A DNA stretch of 64,000 nucleotides from Limonium bicolor (Eukaryota; Streptophyta; Magnoliopsida; Caryophyllales; Plumbaginaceae). Under the pieces are notes generated by a model. That model saw nothing but the letters and a program-made list of their open reading frames with translations, ran no database searches and was not told the DNA's origin. The stretch covers positions 268,470,131-268,534,130 of the forward strand of contig CM041779.1 of assembly GCA_023374045.1 (NCBI GenBank). Direction: 5' to 3'. The translations under genes and the position numbers were made by a program. Numbering within the stretch: position 1 is the first letter of the stretch; each line of letters opens with the position of its first letter. This document shows positions 10,282-21,695 of this stretch, piece after piece.

Positions 10282-11990
10282 ATCTTCAAGGCAACAACAA
10301 TGGCACCCAATTCTAAGTTGTGGGTAGGGTAGTTCTCTTCATGCTTCTTCAGCTGTCGGGAGGCGTATGCTACGACCTTCCCATGTTGTATCAACACACA
10401 ACCCATACCTCTTCCAGACGCGTCGCAGTAGACCTCAAAACCATCTGTACCGTCTGGTATTGTCAGGACTGGTGTTGAGGTAAGAGCGTCCTTGAGACTC
10501 TGGAAGGAACTCTCGCAGTCGTCTGTTCACTCGAATGGTGCATCCTTCTTCATTAAGGAAGTCATCGGCTTCTAGACACTGGAGAAGTCCTTCACAAATC
10601 TCCTATAATATCCTGCTAGACTGAGGAAGCTCCGAATGTCGGTAATCGTCTTCGGTCTAGGCCAGGTGCGCACTGCATCTATCTTGGCCGGATCAACAGC
10701 GATCCCAGCCTCCGAAATAACATGACCAAGGAATGAAACTTGGTTCAACCAGAATTCACACTTAGAAAATTTTGCATATAACTGATTTTCTCTCAACGTT
10801 TGCAACACACATCTCAGGTGGCTTTCATGCTCACCCCTCGACTTGGAATATACAAGAATATCGTCGATGAAGACTACTACTGACTTGTCCAACTGATCTC
10901 GGAACAAGCGGTTCATTAAGTCCATAAGCTTGGATGGTGCATTGGATAGACCGAACGACATAACCGTGAACTCGTAGTGATCGTATCTGGTTCGGAACGC
11001 GGTCTTCTCAATGTCACCCTCTCGAATAGCAATCTGGTGGTAACCGGATCGTAAGTCGATCTTGGAGAATACTGATGCTCCTTTCAACTGGTCAAATAGA
11101 TCATCAATGCGTGGTAAAGGATATCGGTTCTTCATCGTAACAGCATTCAGCTCCCTGTAGTCGATGCAAAGGCGGAGACTACCGTCCTTCTTCTTCACGA
11201 AGAGGACCGATGCTCCCCATGGTGAAATGCTCAGGCGTATAAATCCCTTGTCGAGTAGGTCTCGTAGCTGCTCTTTGAGCTTAGTCATCTCAGCTGGAGC
11301 CATACCGTAGGGCGCCTTCGCTATTGGCCTGGTTCCCGGCACCAATTCAATCTCGAATTCCACTGCCCGTGCTGGCGGCATGCCCGATAGTTCCTTAGGA
11401 AAAACATCAGGAAACTTCAACACTACCGGCACATCTGGGCTAAACTCCGGATCTCTCTCTATGTCCTGGACATAGCAGAGGTATACATCACTCTTCCTTC
11501 TCCACTCATGATACATGCCCATAGCGGTGATGATCTGAGTCAAAGCCTCCCTGGGCCTCTGGCGGTATGAAAAGGTAACCCCAGTCGGACTCCGAAGAAG
11601 CAGTCGATGCTCGGCACATAGGATTCGACCCTTGTACTGCTCCAACCAGTTCATCCCCACAATCACATCAAATCTGAGTGCCTTGAACTCTTTCATGTCG
11701 ATCGGACAACTCTTCATCTTTGATTCGTACAATAGCAGCTCGGTGATAGCGGGTACACTTGATCCGCTCTTTTGACGGGAGAGTGACTAGAAAGTCAGGC
11801 ATCTCTTCACCGTCTAACCCCAGCCTCTTCGCAAAAGAAAGCGAGACAAATGTGTGCGAGGCTCCAGAGTCGAACAAGATCGATGCATCCACACCATTAA
11901 CTGGAAAGGTACCGGTGAGGATAGTGCCGCTTTTGTCGGCTTCTACCTCATTACACACACCCAGTATACCTCTCATTCCAAGTGCACAAC
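10282..11990 (-). pseudogene. Element A pol: protease, reverse transcriptase, RNase H
   Basis: Reading leftwards: an aspartic protease with [12 protein letters not shown], a linker containing [16 protein letters not shown] with [25 protein letters not shown] and the catalytic [13 protein letters not shown], then RNase H with [13 protein letters not shown] and [15 protein letters not shown]. The frame shifts near 11700 (between protease and RT), and again between 10571 and 10282 where a stop follows the RT. The start at 11990 is a likely splice acceptor (GAATTAG before GTTGTGC), the same as in element B. Pol normally follows Gag as one polyprotein; here an AlkB exon lies between them. Confidence 0.9.
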
Positions 11991-12179
11991 CTAATTCAGT
12001 TCACAAACTTTATAAGTACACAGTAACAACACGGCTAACATACTTCAAAACAACGTCGTTTTATTCATTAACATACTCCTTACACCACAAGTAGGTTTAC
12101 ATTGTCGACTTAGCTAACATATAGCATCCTTAACATAAAACTGTTTTCACCCATTACATGGTTACACAAGGCTTTAGAA

Positions 12180-12913
12180 TTACCGAAATGTCAAATTTAA
12201 ACGTCCGGGTTTCATGTGTGTGGCATTGATTAATGTCGGAGGTGCAATATTCAGTTTGATCTTCTTGATACTGTGATATAGTATCCTCGACTACCCACCC
12301 ATGATTAATACATCTCCTGACTTTAACACCAACTTCTTTGCGAGATCAGCACGCTTCTGCTAGCCATATATAAACACTACGGTATCACCAATGGACCAAG
12401 ACACCACGGGTACTCCCTTACTTAGAGACTCGGGTGTTTCGTCCTTATCTTGGTGTAAACCTAACCGTCCACCTTTCTGGTAGAAGTTCAAAATACACAA
12501 ATCTGCTTTAACACTCGGAATTGGATCCGATTCAACTCGCTGAGAAATTCCCACGGCGTGGTTAATGACCGCAAGGAACTCATCAGGTATCCTTGGTACT
12601 GTTGCTCAGTCTTCCGCTCGCACGTCGTGATATGTCTTGGTGTAAGGATTCCAGTCCTTTCCCATGCACATCATCTTCAACTTCATCTTCGACCCATTCG
12701 GGTATTCGGGTGTGTAGAAACCTCCAGGTGCTACTCCCAGTTCGTCGCATTGTCGGATGATGTGGATTTGTGCTTCGGGTGTCAGGTATCCATTTAATAA
12801 TATCATACCTGGCTGGATAACCTGACATTGCTCCCTCGGGAATTCGATGATGCTGATGGTGGTTTCTTCGGGGTTCGGTGTGGGAGGGATTGGATGACAA
12901 ATATTGAAGGTTC
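12180..12913 (-). pseudogene. Element A AlkB-domain exon (2OG-Fe(II) dioxygenase, ALKBH1-like)
   Basis: One continuous frame of about 244 codons with no frameshift but three in-frame stops (TGA near 12605; TAG near 12360; TAG at 12291-12293). The N-terminal part carries FNICHPIP, QPGMILLNGYL and GGFYTPEYPNGSK. The core has LCILNFYQKGGRLGLHQDKDE: the NxY-type 2OG contact and the HxD iron ligands (12438-12455). Then come VVSWSIGD, SGDVLIMGG, the distal His in LYHSIKK, and the C-terminal RPGRLNLTFR arginine motif. This order matches plant ALKBH1-like AlkB proteins, which remove methyl groups from nucleic acids. It is flanked by a likely acceptor (CCTTAG before GAACC) and by Gag and protease exons. 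It is conserved in element B at 49933-50670. Confidence 0.88.
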
Positions 12914-13058
12914 CTAAGGTTTAGAATTATCTAACTTAGGTAAATTATACATTATACTTTAACTTTTTACTTATATAATTGTACATTTGGACTTGCTAAC
13001 CCTCATGCATGAAATGCGGTAAGCAGTCAATTATCTCACTCAACAGTTTAAGTAGTAC
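12914..13058 (-). other. Likely intron between Gag zinc-knuckle exon and AlkB exon, element A
   Basis: AT-rich 145-bp gap. Minus-strand donor CCAG|GTACTACT and acceptor AACCTTAG|G. Its position matches the 133-bp gap at 50671-50803 of element B, with the same CCAG|GTAC donor. Confidence 0.6.
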
Positions 13059-13399
13059 CTGGTCTAGAAGAGGGTCCAGCAGCCTCTGACCGGTCTACCA
13101 CATTCAGGGCGGTCTTCCAGCTCTTGACCCTTTCCCCTTCTGGGAGTTCGTGTTCCCCTGATCTAAGGACGGCTGGTTAATCGCCTTCGGGCTTTCAGTG
13201 GTCGCGGCAGTCTTACCCTTCCATTGCCCCTTAGGCCTGTAGTTTCTACCATTGGGGTTCTGGTAGCACTCGTAGTCACGGTGCCCCATCTTCTAGTAGT
13301 AGCGACACTACACATCATTTCCCTTGCAGTCCTTGTCGGGGTGGTCTCCGTTACACCACTTGCAGTTGTAGTGGCGCTCGGATCCAGAGCTCACGCTAG
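13059..13399 (-). pseudogene. Element A gag exon 3: CCHC zinc knuckle
   Basis: 341 bp, the same length as in element B. The minus strand encodes CKWCNGDHPDKDCKGN and then a second Cys-His box ending MGHRDYECY, in which two Cys positions have become stops/Tyr (CRYY-stop). It ends PSSRPG with one leftover base, followed by the donor GTACTACT. A basic tail (RPKGQWKGK) suggests RNA binding. A one-base indel shifts the frame before the end. Confidence 0.7.
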
Positions 13400-13481
13400 C
13401 TGCTATCACATTACACATTCAGTACACACTCACAACTTAACAACACACACTCTAACTTGGTATTCGGAATTAAGTAGTTAC
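13400..13481 (-). other. Likely gag intron 2, element A (82 bp)
   Basis: Minus-strand donor CCCAAGG|GTAACTAC and acceptor GATAGCAG|CTAGC, AT-rich inside. Element B has an intron of exactly 82 bp at the matching point (51145-51226), although the two intron sequences are clearly diverged. Confidence 0.6.
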
Positions 13482-13739
13482 CCTTGGGCGGGTGAGAGCG
13501 TAGGGGCTTTGCTGCATAGGCATAAGTGAGCTGCAGTGGCTCCTCAGCGGCGGTGGTCTGGGCTTGGCCTTCGCCACCCTGCTGCTGGCCTTTCTGGGAC
13601 TGGGGATAATGCTTCTTCTTCTTTCCTCCCCCGTACCCTTATGTGTTTTGGCCCTCGCTCGTAGCCTTGCGCTTGTGCGCATTCTCCTCGTCCCTCAGTC
13701 GGACGGTGATCTCGACCTTAGCAGCGGCATGATAGCACT
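13482..13739 (-). pseudogene. Element A gag exon 2
   Basis: The minus strand encodes a Lys/Arg/Gln-rich linker beginning with an equivalent of ECYHAAAKVEITVRLRDE and ending near LRSHPPKG. It parallels 51227-51479 of element B. No globular domain is recognised. The frame is interrupted. Confidence 0.55.
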
Positions 13740-13838
13740 CTTATATTTAGGATGTCAGTCATGCCCCGCAAATTAAACTCACATTCACATTTACTCACTG
13801 TATACACTTATTCACATCACATTGTATTTTAATTAGCT

Positions 13839-14525
13839 ATAAGGTAGCATATTCAGCTGGCCCCATCACGTAGAGTAGGCGGTGGCTGAGTCCGTTGTAA
13901 AAACGGTTTACCAGAACCCGGTTCGAGTATCCCAGGTCTGGTAGCAGGTGGATAAGGTCGGTGAAGGCGGTGTAGTACTCGTCTACCGACATCTTTTCCC
14001 CTTGTCTTAGACTGTCCAGCTCAAGGCGCTAAGCCTCTTGTACATGCACCGGGTAGTACTTGGCTCGCAGCAGAGCCGTGTACTCCCTCCATCCAAAAGC
14101 AGGGTCTACAATCTTGTCAGCCCGCACTAACTTCCACCAATTTCTTGCCGAACCCTTCAGGTAGTAAGCGGAAAGATGAACCTTGGCACCAGCAGCCACA
14201 TCCAAGGTCTCGTAGGTGGTCTCCAGCTCAGAGATATACGCCTCCAGCTTACTAGGGTAGGTCTCCCCTTTGAACGACGGGGGTCTCAAATCTGCCAATG
14301 CTTTGACCCAATTGGTCTCGCATGGCTGTGGTTGCGGTTGTGGGCCTTGTTGGTCCGCACCGCCTTGCTGCTGCTGCTGCTGCCCTTGTCGCATCGCAGC
14401 TACTAACTGTGGGACCATCTGGGCTACGGCGGCCGCTACAGCGTCGGTCATAACTTGTGCCGTAGTATTCTCCCCTGGGTCTCCAATACCGAGCCCGCGG
14501 CCTCTACCATGTGGTCATCCTGCCA
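13839..14525 (-). pseudogene. Element A gag exon 1
   Basis: The minus-strand start ATG is at 14523-14525, by analogy with element B (MAG start); the fourth codon is TGA where element B has Arg. Downstream frames carry the retrotransposon Gag region: WVKALADLRPPSFKGETY, KLEAYISELETTYETLD, YYLKGSARNWWKLVRA and EYTALLRAKYYPVH. A further stop falls at about 14030 (after HVQEA), and the domain continues beyond it. Gag forms the virus-like particle. Gln- and Pro-rich stretches precede the domain. A likely 90-100 bp intron follows at about 13740-13838. Confidence 0.78.
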
Positions 14526-14706
14526 TCTGAATTCACACGAACATACATTAGCATTATGCTTGCAAACTTATCGGTTCCAACGGTTGTAAATCCACACTTA
14601 ATTAGTGGTTAACCTTTCCTTAACTGCTCACTTAGGTAACTAAGGTTAAATTTCCTATCTCGGTATGTTCCTAAGCTCTGTATTCCGGTCATCAGAGCGA
14701 TACTTA

Positions 14707-14718
14707 GCTCTGATACCA
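14707..14718 (-). promoter_or_regulatory. Primer-binding site of element A (initiator tRNA-Met)
   Basis: The minus strand reads TGGTATCAGAGC, the standard plant iMet primer site, 5 bp from the LTR edge. Confidence 0.92.
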
Positions 14719-14723
14719 CTTTT

Positions 14724-17700
14724 TGTAACACCCCTACTGTAAACTTAACGATAAACCAAAACTGCAGTGGAAATACATAACTTAAACGATAACTAAACGA
14801 GTTGGTGTTACACGCCGTTAGCCACCCACGATGCTAACAAGGCAGAATGCATACGTTTGTATCGGTCTGATGCGCAGACTCCCGAGTATAGTACTAAAAA
14901 CCATAAACACAACCACCTATACCGAGTATCAATATTTACAACCATCATTGTAATCCATTACTACCAAAATATACCACCGCGAAAGCACAGGCGCATCCCG
15001 GGTCCAACATCCAAAACTAACAAAAGCATTTCATACGCCTATGATCTAAAGCCACTCCGCTTCCTCGATCCTCATCCTACAAAATGAAATATGGTGCCCC
15101 AAAGGGGCTCAGCAACCCATGGCTGGTATGGTCAACCTGCAGCCCGTCAGCTACCGGGATACACGCAACCAATTGTCATGATAACATGGCATTTATTTTA
15201 ACACAGAACTTAAACAAGCATAGCAATAAACATTGCATAGCAACAACAACATATAACATAACAGGAGTGTTCCCCTTTAGGAAACAAACCAAGCATTAGT
15301 TAGTCAACTTGGTAAGCCTAAAGAATGATCTCACTCTCATCTTGTTACATAACTCGTTACCGTTCTGTTGCCGAACGAATCACTTAACCCAAAGGTGTGT
15401 CGGATATAGTGATCCAAGCACACCGTACATATATTCCCCCTAGTCCGATCAATAGTCAGATAGGTAAGCCTTGGTTAAGCTTGTGGGTGATTGTAATCTA
15501 ATAAGGAAAAACAACCATAACATAAAGAGAGGCGAATCTGATTCCGATATCAACTCCCGTACATACACGCGTGACCGGAACGACCGGATTCCTCACTCCC
15601 TGGTTAATCACTTGTTAGAAGTCCCATTGATGGAACTTAACACATTCAATCACAAATAAGCATTTAAGCCCAGTTAGGCACACAAGGGAGATGGGATACA
15701 CTTAAACAACACATACCACAACAAGCTTATACATAGTCGTAGTTAGAACGTTTCTTAGGTGGAAACGTTAAAACCGGGTACCGCTCTCTTACGAATCCTA
15801 GTTTGGTCAACTAACGGGTTAGCACGTATTCGAGGTTAACAGTATCGGTACTCACACGCCACAATAATAACAATGACGGTAAACTCATTTCATGATTTAA
15901 GTCTTACAAAGTCATAAACATTTAGAAAACAAAAAACACACAAGCCGGTGTAAACTGGTAGTAAACAGACTCCAAGAAAACCATACCTTGGTCCCTGCTG
16001 CGTTTGGTTCCACCGAATGCAACTCCTATACATAATTAATAATGTCGGTTAATTACAATATTTAACTTCCAATTTACTATGTATTTTACATACTTAAATG
16101 ACATATTTTACAATCAACCTTACACTTGATTATCCTCATTATACCCACTAAAGTTTACTACATAAGTCACATTTCTTTTCTGTTTTTTTAACAAGTATAG
16201 GCCGACCGACCCAACCCCTTGGTCGGTCCGTTCCAGTAATAACTCCGGGTTTGAAAGTTTTACTCTGACCGACCTTGACAGGGTTGGTCCCAAGGTCGGT
16301 CCATTCTAGAGACATTTTGGTTCTTTGTTTTTAGCCCGACCGACCCAACCCCCTGGGTCGGTCGATTCCAGAAACATTTCCGCCAGCCTTATTACAGTCC
16401 GACCGACCCAACCAGGGTCGGTCCCCTGGGTCGGTCGACTGCAGAACTTTTCCAAAACTTGTCAAATTTTTTCCAAACTTTTCCTCAAGTCTCCTAATAT
16501 GTTCTAACATCATTTGGCACCCTAAAACCTTCATAGAACATTCACCAAGCTCATTTTCCAACCCACTTCTAAACTCCTCAAACACTTACTCATTTTCTTG
16601 CAAAACCTCCTAACACTTATAACATTTTCCTTAGCTTTCTAAGTGGTAATTAATGCCTACAATATCAACTAACCTAAGTGTTCTCCTCCATCATTTTAAC
16701 CACTCTCAAACATCATTTTGCATTATCATCCTTTCCCTTATACATACTCCTTAAGGTCTTTTCCACAAGTTCATACTTAACCCTTTACAATACATTATTT
16801 TTCCCTTGTTTTTTCAAAATTGCACAAGTCTTAAACACACTCCCACCATGACTTTGGTGTATCTTAAATCACCCTTTCTATCCCCAAACTTCCATGGACA
16901 ATGCCTAAGTCATCTTAATGCTTATAAACACTCTAATTCCCTTTCCATTCACCAAATCAATCCTTAACACTTCCTAGTACAACCTAGGTCACTAAACTTC
17001 ATTTAAACACCTAAGATTCCTTATTTACTCACCTAATTTTGACATAGTTTCACTAGCACTTTCTTACACCAAAACACATAGTTTTCACCTTTAAACAATC
17101 AAAAACATTCATCCACACAAGAAATGTTCTTTACACACTTTAAACAATACATTCATCACCATAAACATAATTCATCACACACTATAACACAACACAACAC
17201 TAAATATACACTAAACTAATAATATCTTATAAACTAATCTACTCCCTTAATATACTCTTATCTTCCTTCCAAATTGCGTAAATCTTAAACACTGAATTTC
17301 CCATATAATATTGCCTTTAACCTGCAAATACATACAACATCACATATGTCTTTAATAACCTCCTTGAGGATAGTTTTCTAACTCATTTACCATTGGCTCC
17401 TTAGGTAGTTTATTAAGCATTTAAAGCTCAATTTTCCTAAGACACAATGACCACATTAAGTCAGGTTATTTACCTCTTTCTTCAAGGTTTCTTTCCTTGT
17501 TTTCTTGGATTGAAACTTATCCAGGAACTTGATCACTTGTCAACCTTCTAACCATACACACATATAAGGGTAATGAGCTTTAAGATTCATACTTAAACTC
17601 ATATATAAACCCTAGTTTTACATAGGTGTTTTAAAACATTAAAATAGAAGTTTACCTTGGAATTGAATGAGAATTGGATTAAGTAACAAAAGAGGACTCC

Positions 17701-18758
17701 TCCTAGTCCTTTGAAGTTTGGAATAAAGCTAAGAATGAGCAAGAAAAACACCATCAAGAGGTGATTTTTGTCACTAACAAAAATGAGAGGAAACATAGAT
17801 TTTCTTTGGTTTTCCTTACCTTGAAGCAAAGGAGAACAATGAGGTGTAAAAAGATGAGTTCTTGCTCCTTCAATGGTGAATCTCCATGGCACCTAAATGT
17901 TGTTTTTGAAGATTTGAAAAGACATAGTTGAATAGCTCGCTCTAACTAGAAGAATGGTAGTTTTGGAATTAATTTTGGAGCATGGAGCTAGGAGTTATAA
18001 GGAATTGAAGATGAAGAATGGTACTAATGTTGTAGCAAAACCAATGGAGAGGGAGGAAGGAAGTTGGAGACGGTGGGAAACAAGAGGGAAAGAAGACAAT
18101 GAGGTGAGAGGTTTACTTTTGAAAGAAATTTAAGTTAAAAGCAAATAGTCTTTTACTTATTTCCTTCTCCTTCTTCCTCATTGGCTAACAAGTGGGATGA
18201 CTCCCCACTTTAAAACCAGCCCCCTTATCCCTCTTGGGATATTTATGGTCTTTGTTGACCATTTAATTGACTTATGTTGACTTAATGCTAAACTAGCACT
18301 ATTTGAGCACTATTCACAAATTAGTGCACATAATTGTGAAACTTTTGATTTCCCATTGATTTAGACTTCCTAATGTGATACTAAGTAGTACACATGTTGA
18401 TTAAAGAGTAATGATGGACATTTAGCCACTCAAAACCCATTTCCAAGACAATTTTTCAAAAATGTGCTTTAAGACTCCTTAAAGCACATTTTATGTTTTA
18501 ACTTGTTTTCAAGCTTGGTTTTCTTTATTCATTGGTTTAACATGTTCATTAACATGTAAATAAATTCTTGGTAGGCTTTTAGAGTCTTAACCAAGGTCAT
18601 CCCAAGCTTAGAGCACGGTTTTGCTCTAATTGCCTTTATGGTACTTTATTGTGTTTTCTATGGTTTAAATTGTTCAATAACATTTCTAAGGCACTTTTTA
18701 GTCTTAAAATACCATAGTTTAAACATTTAAACAACGTATCAAGGTTTTGGGTATTTCA
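14724..18758 (-). repeat. Element A 5' LTR (4035 bp)
   Basis: Begins TGTAACACCC at 14724 and ends GGGTATTTCA at 18758 on the plus strand, so TG...CA in both readings. It is related to the LTRs at 59324 and 63119 (same family, opposite strand) and more distantly to those of element B. It holds a hairpin-unit array (16196-16445) and conserved splice-like sites. Open frames such as 17599-17892 (minus) have no recognised domain. Confidence 0.9.
16196..16445. repeat. Hairpin-unit array in element A LTR
   Basis: Four units about 65 bp apart. Each has a left arm such as GACCGACCCA or GACCGACCTTG, one or two matching right arms (TGGGTCGGTC or CAAGGTCGGTC), then a tail like GATTCCAGAAACATTT. Stems vary between units but stay paired. 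Confidence 0.85.
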
Positions 18759-21695
18759 AGAGGGGTTGTTTGTAATCCTGGTGAAAATTGGTCTTAAAAT
18801 GATGAGTTAAATAATTAAGGTGTTAATGTAAAGTTTCAAGTATTAAAATGAAAGTTTACAAAATAAAAGGGGGTTGTAGTGTAATTACAAGAAAGTTAGG
18901 GTGGAAAAAATAAATTTGAGAGGATAGGGGCTGTTCGCAAATTATATGCATATATATATACACCTACCATAATGTTTGGAAACCTTAAGTTATAAATTAA
19001 TAAGGTTAGAAATGTAACAAATATAATATATGGGTTAGTTTTGTAAATAATCAAGAATATGTGGGGGAGGTATTGGGATTTCTGGAAACACTAGGTGTTG
19101 TTCAGAATTATATACATAGTATATGTATATGATAATGTTTGAAAAACCTTAGGTTATAAAGTAATAACATTAGAAATGTAGTAGTTATATATATGGGTTG
19201 ACTTTATAAATAATCAAATTGAAGGGGTAAATATTAGAATTACCGAAAAATACATGGGATCTCTTGGGAATTTATAACATGTGGACATGATATAATGTAA
19301 GGTTTTGGGTGATATAGTGTGACATTATATTGAAGTATAATGGAATATATTATAAGGAAGTTATTAAGGAATAAATATGTATTATAAACATTTTCATAAA
19401 ATAATGGATCTAAGTTGGAAACTTGGAGAATATAATATATGGTAAGGAACCTTATGATATGAGGAACATGGTGATGTGTAGAATATTTTATATAACATTA
19501 AGATGAATTCTTAATAAGAGATTCGTTAATGAAAGTCACAAATAAATAAATGTAAACTTCACATGAAATGATAAATTAATTCATTATGGAGAAAAACCTT
19601 ATAATTCATACCATCTGAATTCATGATGTGGACTAAAGATATAATATGATTGATAAATCGTACAAGGTATCATATAACTAAAAGTGATAACGTAACTTGG
19701 TTAAATAAAGTGTAGTAACAACTATATTATATGCATGCGCAAGTGAATAGCATGCATGCATACATGCGCGTAGAAAGAAATACGTAAACAATGACGTATA
19801 CTAGCAACTATAATATATGCATGCATAAATATATATAAATGTTCATGCAAGCTCTTAAGTATAACTACGTAAATTATTCCGTATAACGAGAGAGTTTAGA
19901 TTTCATGCATGCGAGTACGTAAACGTTATTCTCGCATGCATGCACCCCGACAAATACATGAACAGTTCGAAAACGTAACTTCCACGTAATAAGTATTATT
20001 ATCGTAGCAACTATTGCATGCTTGTGAACTATAACAAGTAATTAAATCTAAATCCCTAGGATTAGTGAACATCAAGTTGAACAAAAAAATCAACTAGGAA
20101 TTAGCTACGGGATGGAAGTTAGAGTTTGGTCTAGGAATGATTAAGTGAGTTCGGGATTATCAACACTGATATTAGAACAATGTATGTTCCAGAGTACTGG
20201 TTGATAGATACAAGTTTCATGAGCGCTAGGGGATACGCGAGGGCTATCACGCTAGCGTTTCGACGGTGAACGGTATGTGGATGGTGTGGTCTGAATTGAC
20301 CTGAGTAAAGGTTCAGACATTTATGTGTGTTTTAAGAATGTTATGTGTATGCTTATGTGCATATTTGTGTGAATTAAGAATGTATGCATGATTGTTTATC
20401 TCGTACCATTATTATTGTACGCGATCGTCTTTTCGACTAATACTACGTTGACTATAGGTCGACTTATATAAACATACATATACGCGGAATGTGTTGTAGT
20501 TGTGGTTATCTAATATAATACAATTAGTATTACAATTATATAAATAAACTAAGTAAAATGCTTAGGCACGAGACACGACAATGTCGGTCTCTAGAGCTTG
20601 GATCTCGAACATGAATGTGACCTAGACCATTTCTAGGAAGTGCGTAAACCCCGAGGGCTGCCATAATAAATATGAAACTATCCATAACCTAACACAATAC
20701 TTGAGGTAATTGATTAACAAGTTAATCACATAATGGAGGTTTGGTGTATGAGGGAAACCCAGTGTAGTCTCAGACTAGTTGGTTGCGCATAATGATCACA
20801 ATAGAGTGGATGACTGATACAGGTCTACTCGTAAGGTATTCCATTTGTTCGCATAGATCATTGGACAGAGTCCCCACGTAAAGGAGATGGCTATGGCTAT
20901 TGGTGTCCCTCCATATAATAGGTGACATAAGGAGGATACGAGTTCCCACGTTACGGGAATGGCTACTGCCGCTGGTGTCCCGCCATATAATAGGTGACAA
21001 CAAGAGAATGTGTGGAGGACAAGTCTTCTACTAACAAGACGTCTGTCATTGGATATTGGTGATTGAGAGTAATAACTAACAAGTGAACTTAATTGGTATT
21101 ACGAGGCTTAATTCATGCTCATACCATACGTGTGAATAACAACTAAACGGGCCTTAAAGGCCAATTGACAAGCGCCTATCGTGTTTAATTACTTCCACGT
21201 TGTTTTGTGGTTGTTCTTTGACTGTATCATATTGTGCGATGATTACTTGTGGATTGTAGTGAACTTGATGATTGAATACTCGATGTTTACGCATGTTTTC
21301 TTACAACATTTAATATAACTGTAAACCGGACAAAACATGAAATGAATCTAATATTAAGATGGCTAAAATGACTTAAGTGACCGATAGGGTCCACTAAGCA
21401 TACTCAGCGTTTATTGCTGAGCCTCCACAGCATGCTGTCAGGTGGACGATCAAGCTATGAAGCCGGAGTGCGGGACTTCTGGGTAGACGACGGCGACCTT
21501 ACTTTTATTGTAGTTTTAGAATCAGTTGTAGTAGGTATGTTGTAATCATGGGGAGTATTTTAGTAGCTCACGGATTTTTATATCATGTTGTATTTAGGTT
21601 AGTGTAGTACCATCTCGTTCATCAATGCGGTTGAGTATTGTTGTTATTGTTGTCATTTGGTTTTGCTTCCTTACTCGCATGGGCGAGTAATGGCA
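18759..21695. other. AT-rich intergenic/repeat DNA, no gene seen
   Basis: No coding motif. It contains a diverged tandem duplication of about 155 bp (18925-19260), a region rich in GCATGC/ATGCAT palindromes (19725-19950), and a 63-bp tandem duplication (20875-21001; shared CATATAATAGGTGACA). The part at 21400-21690 resembles the promoter-distal part of a plant LTR but lacks clear borders. Confidence 0.5.
20875..21001 (+). repeat. Two-copy tandem duplication (about 63 bp)
   Basis: Two units, each with CCCACGT, GGAGATGGCT or GGAATGGCT, GGTGTCCC and CATATAATAGGTGACA. Confidence 0.8.

Larger units (their letters stand above)
1..18758 (-). mobile_element. Element A: Ty3/gypsy chromovirus (Tekay/Del-like), 3' LTR outside window, split by a nested element
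   Basis: A minus-strand LTR retrotransposon. From right to left: the 5' LTR (14724-18758), an iMet-type primer site, gag exons, an AlkB-domain exon, and protease, reverse transcriptase, RNase H, integrase and chromodomain coding. The integrase is interrupted by a complete unrelated LTR element at 652-8999. Base 1 lies just inside the polypurine tract, judging from the matching part of element B at 46100, so the 3' LTR must start immediately left of the window. The 4-kb LTR, iMet primer and C-terminal chromodomain fit the Tekay/Del chromovirus lineage. Several in-frame stops and frameshifts are present, so this copy is not autonomous as written. The 5 bp right of the LTR (AGAGG) cannot be compared with a left flank. 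Confidence 0.9.

Noticed and set aside
12360..12900. Host ALKBH gene with a retrotransposon inserted around it
   Set aside because: The domain lies at the same place between gag and protease in two independent elements, so it belongs to the element.
14176..14530. Plus-strand frames opposite gag in element A
   Set aside because: Shadows of the gag reading frame; Cys- and Leu-rich text reflects Gln/Pro codons on the other strand.
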